DNA of 6,836 nucleotides from VFMC01 sp044238435 (GTDB lineage Bacteria > Actinomycetota > Acidimicrobiia > Acidimicrobiales > Ilumatobacteraceae). Shown piece by piece: positions 4,227 to 6,836 of the stretch (the stretch's first letter is position 1; each line of letters starts with the position of its first letter). The stretch spans positions 1-6,836 of the forward strand of contig JBIIDH010000152.1 of NCBI GenBank assembly GCA_044238435.1, read 5' to 3'. Both the position numbers and the translations under genes were made by a program. The notes under the pieces were generated by a model. That model had not been told where the DNA came from and did no database searches. It saw only the letters and a program-made list of their open reading frames with translations.

Positions 4227-5852
4227 ATGACCGACCAACCCACCACCCCCACCGGACGCAGCCGCCGAGCCTTCCTCGCCACAGTCGGCACTGCGTTCGT
4301 CGGCACCGCGGCTGCCCTGGCCGCGTGCAGCGACAGCACCGGCGACCAGGCCGGCCCGACCAGCCCGGCGCCCGCCACCGATGCGCCGGCCAGCTCGGCA
4401 TCGGCCACCACCGCACCGGCCACCGCACCCGCACCCGCTGCCGCACCGGCCACGACCGCACCGGGTACGGCACCCGCCGCGCAGCGCCGGCCTGCGGCGA
4501 GCCCGTACCTGTCGGGCAACTTCGCTCCGGTGCCCGAGACCACTGCCTTCAGCCCGGTGGTCGAGGGGCGTCTGCCCGATGCGCTCACCGGCACCCTGTT
4601 CCGCCACGGCCCCAACCCGTTGGTGGTCGACGTCGACAACCCCAACCACAGCTGGTTTGCAGGTGATGGCATGGTGCACCTCACCACCTTCGAGGCGGGG
4701 ACGTGCCGTTCCTACCGGAGCAGGATGGTGCGCACCGACGCCGTGGCGGCGTCGGTCGGCGAATCGTCCGTCGGCGGCCCCGCTCCCCTCCTCGTCGACA
4801 TGTCGAACACCTCGGTGGTGTCGTGCTTCGGACGCATCCTGTCGACCACCGAGTCGGCGGTTCCGTACGAACTCGACCGCACCGGCGCCACCCTCGGTCG
4901 CTTCGATTTCGGCGGCGGGTTGACCCACGGCCTCAGCGCCCACCCCAAGTGGGACCCGGTGCGCCAGGAACTCCACCATGTCAGCTATGCGGTCGCCGGG
5001 GAGCCGTACCTGGTGTGGCAGGTCATCGACGGCAACGGCCGCATCACCCGCACCACGCCCATCGACCTGCCCGCCAGCACGATGGTGCACACCATGTCGC
5101 TCACCGAGCGGCACGTGGTGATCTACGACTCACCGATCGAGTTCGACCCGACGATGCTCGAGCAAGGGTTCGGGTTTCCGTACCGCTGGAACAGCAATCG
5201 GCCGACACGCCTGGGCGTGATCGCCCGCGACGGCGACCCGACGGTGCGCTGGATCGAGATCGACCCGTGCATGGTGTTCCACGACCAGGGAGCCCACGAT
5301 GTGCTCGGCGCCGACGGAACGGTGCGTGCGATCGAGGTGGTGGTGCCGGTGTACGACCGGATGTTCGACAGCGATCTCGGTGGTCCGCTCGGCGCACTCG
5401 GCATCCTCGAGCGCTGGACGATCGATCTCGTCACCGGCACCCTGGCCCGCACACCGCTCGACGACCGCGGACACGAGTTCCCGCGGGTGAACGACGCACT
5501 CGGCCTCACCGCACCACGCTTCGTCTACACCGTGGCGGGCACCACCGGCGGGGCGGCATCGATCAGCGGGGTGGGCAACCAACTCGCCAAGCACGACCTG
5601 CGCACGGGCACCGTCGAGACGGTGTCGTGCGGGCCGGGCACCGAGGCGGGCGAGGCACTGTTCGTGGCCGATCCCGCCCGCACCGCCGACGAGGACGGCG
5701 GCTGGCTGATGTCGTACGTGTACGACGCCACCGTCGACACCAGCCGCATCGTGGTCATCGACGCGCAGGACCTCACGGCCGGGCCCGTGGCAGCGGTGCA
5801 GTTGCCGGTTCGGGTGCCCTTCGGCTTCCACGCCACCTGGGTGACGGCCTGA
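4227..5852 (+). CDS. Carotenoid oxygenase family protein, Tat-exported lipoprotein
   Basis: A 541-residue member of the carotenoid cleavage oxygenase / RPE65 family, which uses Fe(II) on four histidines in a seven-bladed propeller to split C=C bonds of carotenoids, apocarotenoids or stilbenes. The N-terminus has a twin-arginine motif SRRAFL (12-17), a hydrophobic stretch and lipobox LAAC (31-34), so a folded enzyme should be exported and anchored at C34. Residues 44-91 are an Ala/Pro/Thr linker. The catalytic domain starts near Y94. FRHGPNP (125-131) and WFAGDGMVH (143-151) are family hallmarks. Likely iron ligands are H239 (SAHPKWDP), H288 (MVHTMSL), H352 (VFHDQ) and H535 (VPFGFHATWV), and GEALFV (E476) is the usual second-shell Glu region. 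All four ligands are present. The motif after H352 is unusual: G355 replaces the common Asn. It is divergent from a MerR gene that probably regulates it. The substrate cannot be assigned. Confidence 0.92.
   Translation: MTDQPTTPTGRSRRAFLATVGTAFVGTAAALAACSDSTGDQAGPTSPAPATDAPASSASATTAPATAPAPAAAPATTAPGTAPAAQRRPAASPYLSGNFAPVPETTAFSPVVEGRLPDALTGTLFRHGPNPLVVDVDNPNHSWFAGDGMVHLTTFEAGTCRSYRSRMVRTDAVAASVGESSVGGPAPLLVDMSNTSVVSCFGRILSTTESAVPYELDRTGATLGRFDFGGGLTHGLSAHPKWDPVRQELHHVSYAVAGEPYLVWQVIDGNGRITRTTPIDLPASTMVHTMSLTERHVVIYDSPIEFDPTMLEQGFGFPYRWNSNRPTRLGVIARDGDPTVRWIEIDPCMVFHDQGAHDVLGADGTVRAIEVVVPVYDRMFDSDLGGPLGALGILERWTIDLVTGTLARTPLDDRGHEFPRVNDALGLTAPRFVYTVAGTTGGAASISGVGNQLAKHDLRTGTVETVSCGPGTEAGEALFVADPARTADEDGGWLMSYVYDATVDTSRIVVIDAQDLTAGPVAAVQLPVRVPFGFHATWVTA
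4356..4499 (+). repeat. Low-complexity Ala/Pro/Thr linker-coding segment
   Basis: This stretch encodes residues 44-91 of the oxygenase lipoprotein, almost only Ala, Pro, Thr and Ser, with recurring ATAPA-like units (around residues 60-85). It separates the lipidated cysteine from the folded domain and is best read as a flexible tether across the cell wall. Such GC-rich near-repeats are prone to length variation between strains. Confidence 0.7.
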
Positions 5853-5867
5853 CCCGATCGACCGGGT
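5852..5867. terminator. Small hairpin between convergent oxygenase and cysM ends
   Basis: The whole 15-bp gap between the two stop codons forms ACCCG - six-base loop - CGGGT, a 5-bp stem. It is symmetric, so it could act on both convergent transcripts, but the stem is short and neither side has a T-run. A weak bidirectional terminator is possible; chance is also possible. Confidence 0.25.
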
Positions 5868-6818
5868 TCAGAAGTAGATGATCTTCTCGGCCTTGCTCTC
5901 GGCCTCGTCGAGGTCGTCGGTGTAGGCGCCGGTGGAGAGGTACTTCCAGCCGCCGTCGCACACGATGAACACGATGGTGCCCTCGTCGATCTCGCTGGCC
6001 ACCTTGGCGGCACCGGCCAACGCCGCGCCGGCCGAGATGCCGGCGAAGATGCCGGCCTCGCGCACGAGGCGACGGGTCCACTCGATGCTCTCGCGGGGCC
6101 GCACCACACGCTTGCGGTCGAGCAGGTCGAAGCCGTACCACTGCTCGAACACCGGCGGGATGTAGCCGTCGTCGAGGTTGCGCAGACCCTCCACCCGCTC
6201 GCCGAGGGGCGGCTCGATGGCGATGATCTTCACCCCGGCCTTGTGCTCCTTCAGGTACCGACCGGTGCCCATGAGGGTGCCACTGGTGCCGAGGCCGGCG
6301 ACGAAGTGGGTGATCTCGGGGCAGTCGCGCAGGATCTCGGGGCCGGTGCCCTCGTAGTGCGCGGTGGGGTTGGCGTCGTTGCCGTACTGGTAGAGGAAGC
6401 ACCACTCGGGGTGCGCGGCCGCCATCTCCTGGGCCCGGCGCACCGCACCGTTGCTGCCCTCTTCACCCGGGGTGAGGATGAGCTCGGCACCGAACACCTC
6501 GAGCATCTGGCGCCGCTCGATCGACACGCTGGTGGGCATGAGGATCTTGATCGGATAGCCCTTCAGCTGGGCGATCGCGGCCAGGGCGATACCGGTGTTG
6601 CCCGACGACGGCTCGATGATGGTCTGGCCGGGCAGGAGGCGACCATCTTTCTCGGCCTGCTCGATCATCGCCTTGGCGATGCGGTCCTTCACCGACCCGA
6701 AGGGGTTCTGGTTCTCGAGCTTGGCGATGATGCGCACGTTGGGGTTGGGCGACAACTGGCTGACATCGACCATGGGCGTGTTGCCGATCAGGTCGAGCAC
6801 GCTGGTGGCGGGGATCAT
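5868..6818 (-). CDS. cysM: CysM-type cysteine synthase (PLP-dependent, probable O-phosphoserine sulfhydrylase)
   Basis: A 316-residue fold-type II PLP enzyme making L-cysteine. LIGNTPMV (10-17) opens the domain. The PLP lysine is K44 in GSVKDR, PSSGNTG (70-76) is the substrate loop, and GTSGTLMGTG (177-186) is the PLP phosphate loop. ITHFVAGLGTSGTLMGTG and the C-terminal GGWKYLSTGAY match what I remember of M. tuberculosis CysM (Rv1336) closely. R213 in EGLRNLDDG aligns, at a constant offset of seven, with mycobacterial Arg220, reported to give preference for O-phosphoserine over O-acetylserine. That points to the CysO-thiocarboxylate route of cysteine synthesis, important under oxidative stress. 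The genes for CysO and its protease Mec would be expected just to the right, outside the window. The start is ATG 6818-6816 with a strong AAGGAGG eight bases upstream. It is convergent with the oxygenase gene. A plain CysK (O-acetylserine) role is the alternative. Confidence 0.9.
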   Translation of the reverse strand: MIPATSVLDLIGNTPMVDVSQLSPNPNVRIIAKLENQNPFGSVKDRIAKAMIEQAEKDGRLLPGQTIIEPSSGNTGIALAAIAQLKGYPIKILMPTSVSIERRQMLEVFGAELILTPGEEGSNGAVRRAQEMAAAHPEWCFLYQYGNDANPTAHYEGTGPEILRDCPEITHFVAGLGTSGTLMGTGRYLKEHKAGVKIIAIEPPLGERVEGLRNLDDGYIPPVFEQWYGFDLLDRKRVVRPRESIEWTRRLVREAGIFAGISAGAALAGAAKVASEIDEGTIVFIVCDGGWKYLSTGAYTDDLDEAESKAEKIIYF

Positions 6819-6826
6819 GGCGTCAG

Positions 6827-6833
6827 CCTCCTT
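6827..6833 (-). promoter_or_regulatory. Strong ribosome binding site of cysM
   Basis: On the minus strand this reads AAGGAGG, a near-perfect Shine-Dalgarno eight bases before the ATG at 6818-6816, the strongest in the window. It fixes the cysM start and suggests high translation. The promoter lies beyond the right edge, or cysM is internal to an operon coming from there. Confidence 0.75.
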
Positions 6834-6836
6834 CCG

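Noticed and set aside
4356..4499. Possible tandem-repeat array or CRISPR-like structure
   Set aside because: The repetition is codon-level low complexity of an Ala/Pro/Thr linker inside a coding frame, with no regular spacer-repeat organisation.
4703..5881. A long plus-strand frame overlapping the carotenoid oxygenase
   Set aside because: Its composition is almost all Arg/His/Pro/Gly, the mark of an off-frame read, while the other frame has all four iron-binding histidines.
1..6836. tRNA, rRNA, insertion sequence, phage or toxin-antitoxin elements
   Set aside because: No cloverleaf-like segment, transposase or integrase motifs, terminal inverted repeats with target duplications, or small paired antitoxin-like frames were seen; the window is almost fully covered by recognised genes.

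Overview
The window is dense, very GC-rich bacterial DNA with almost no non-coding sequence. The gene set points to an actinobacterium (Actinomycetota). There is a CysO-type cysM, a murI / rph / rdgB run like the one I remember from Mycobacterium tuberculosis (Rv1336 to Rv1341), a two-segment actinobacterial-style MerR regulator, and lipoprotein and Tat export signals. A lineage such as Acidimicrobiia is possible, but that is a guess from overall style.

Layout from left to right. (1) Bases 1-273, minus: the N-terminal 91 residues of a family-5 (oligopeptide/dipeptide type) ABC transporter substrate-binding lipoprotein, cut by the window edge. (2) Bases 362-1219, plus: a cytoplasmic endonuclease/exonuclease/phosphatase-fold metal-dependent hydrolase, divergent from (1). 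(3) Bases 1212-4142, minus: four genes in one direction with tiny gaps or overlaps, in transcription order a MerR-family regulator, murI (glutamate racemase), rph (RNase PH) and rdgB (ITP/XTP pyrophosphatase). (4) Bases 4227-5852, plus: a Tat-exported, lipid-anchored carotenoid-cleavage-oxygenase-family protein, divergent from the MerR gene. (5) Bases 5868-6818, minus: a CysM-type cysteine synthase carrying the arginine linked to O-phosphoserine use.

The most notable element is the short intergenic region between the MerR gene and the oxygenase gene. It holds a 50-bp imperfect palindrome (4169-4218) containing a 13-bp direct repeat, and it looks like a shared operator for the divergent pair. 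The simplest reading is that the MerR protein controls itself and the oxygenase, and perhaps, by read-through, the murI-rph-rdgB housekeeping genes 41 bp downstream. The regulator/oxygenase pair sits between cysM and murI, which are close neighbours in mycobacteria, so it looks like an accessory cassette placed in a conserved core cluster. No tRNA, rRNA, CRISPR array or mobile element was seen.
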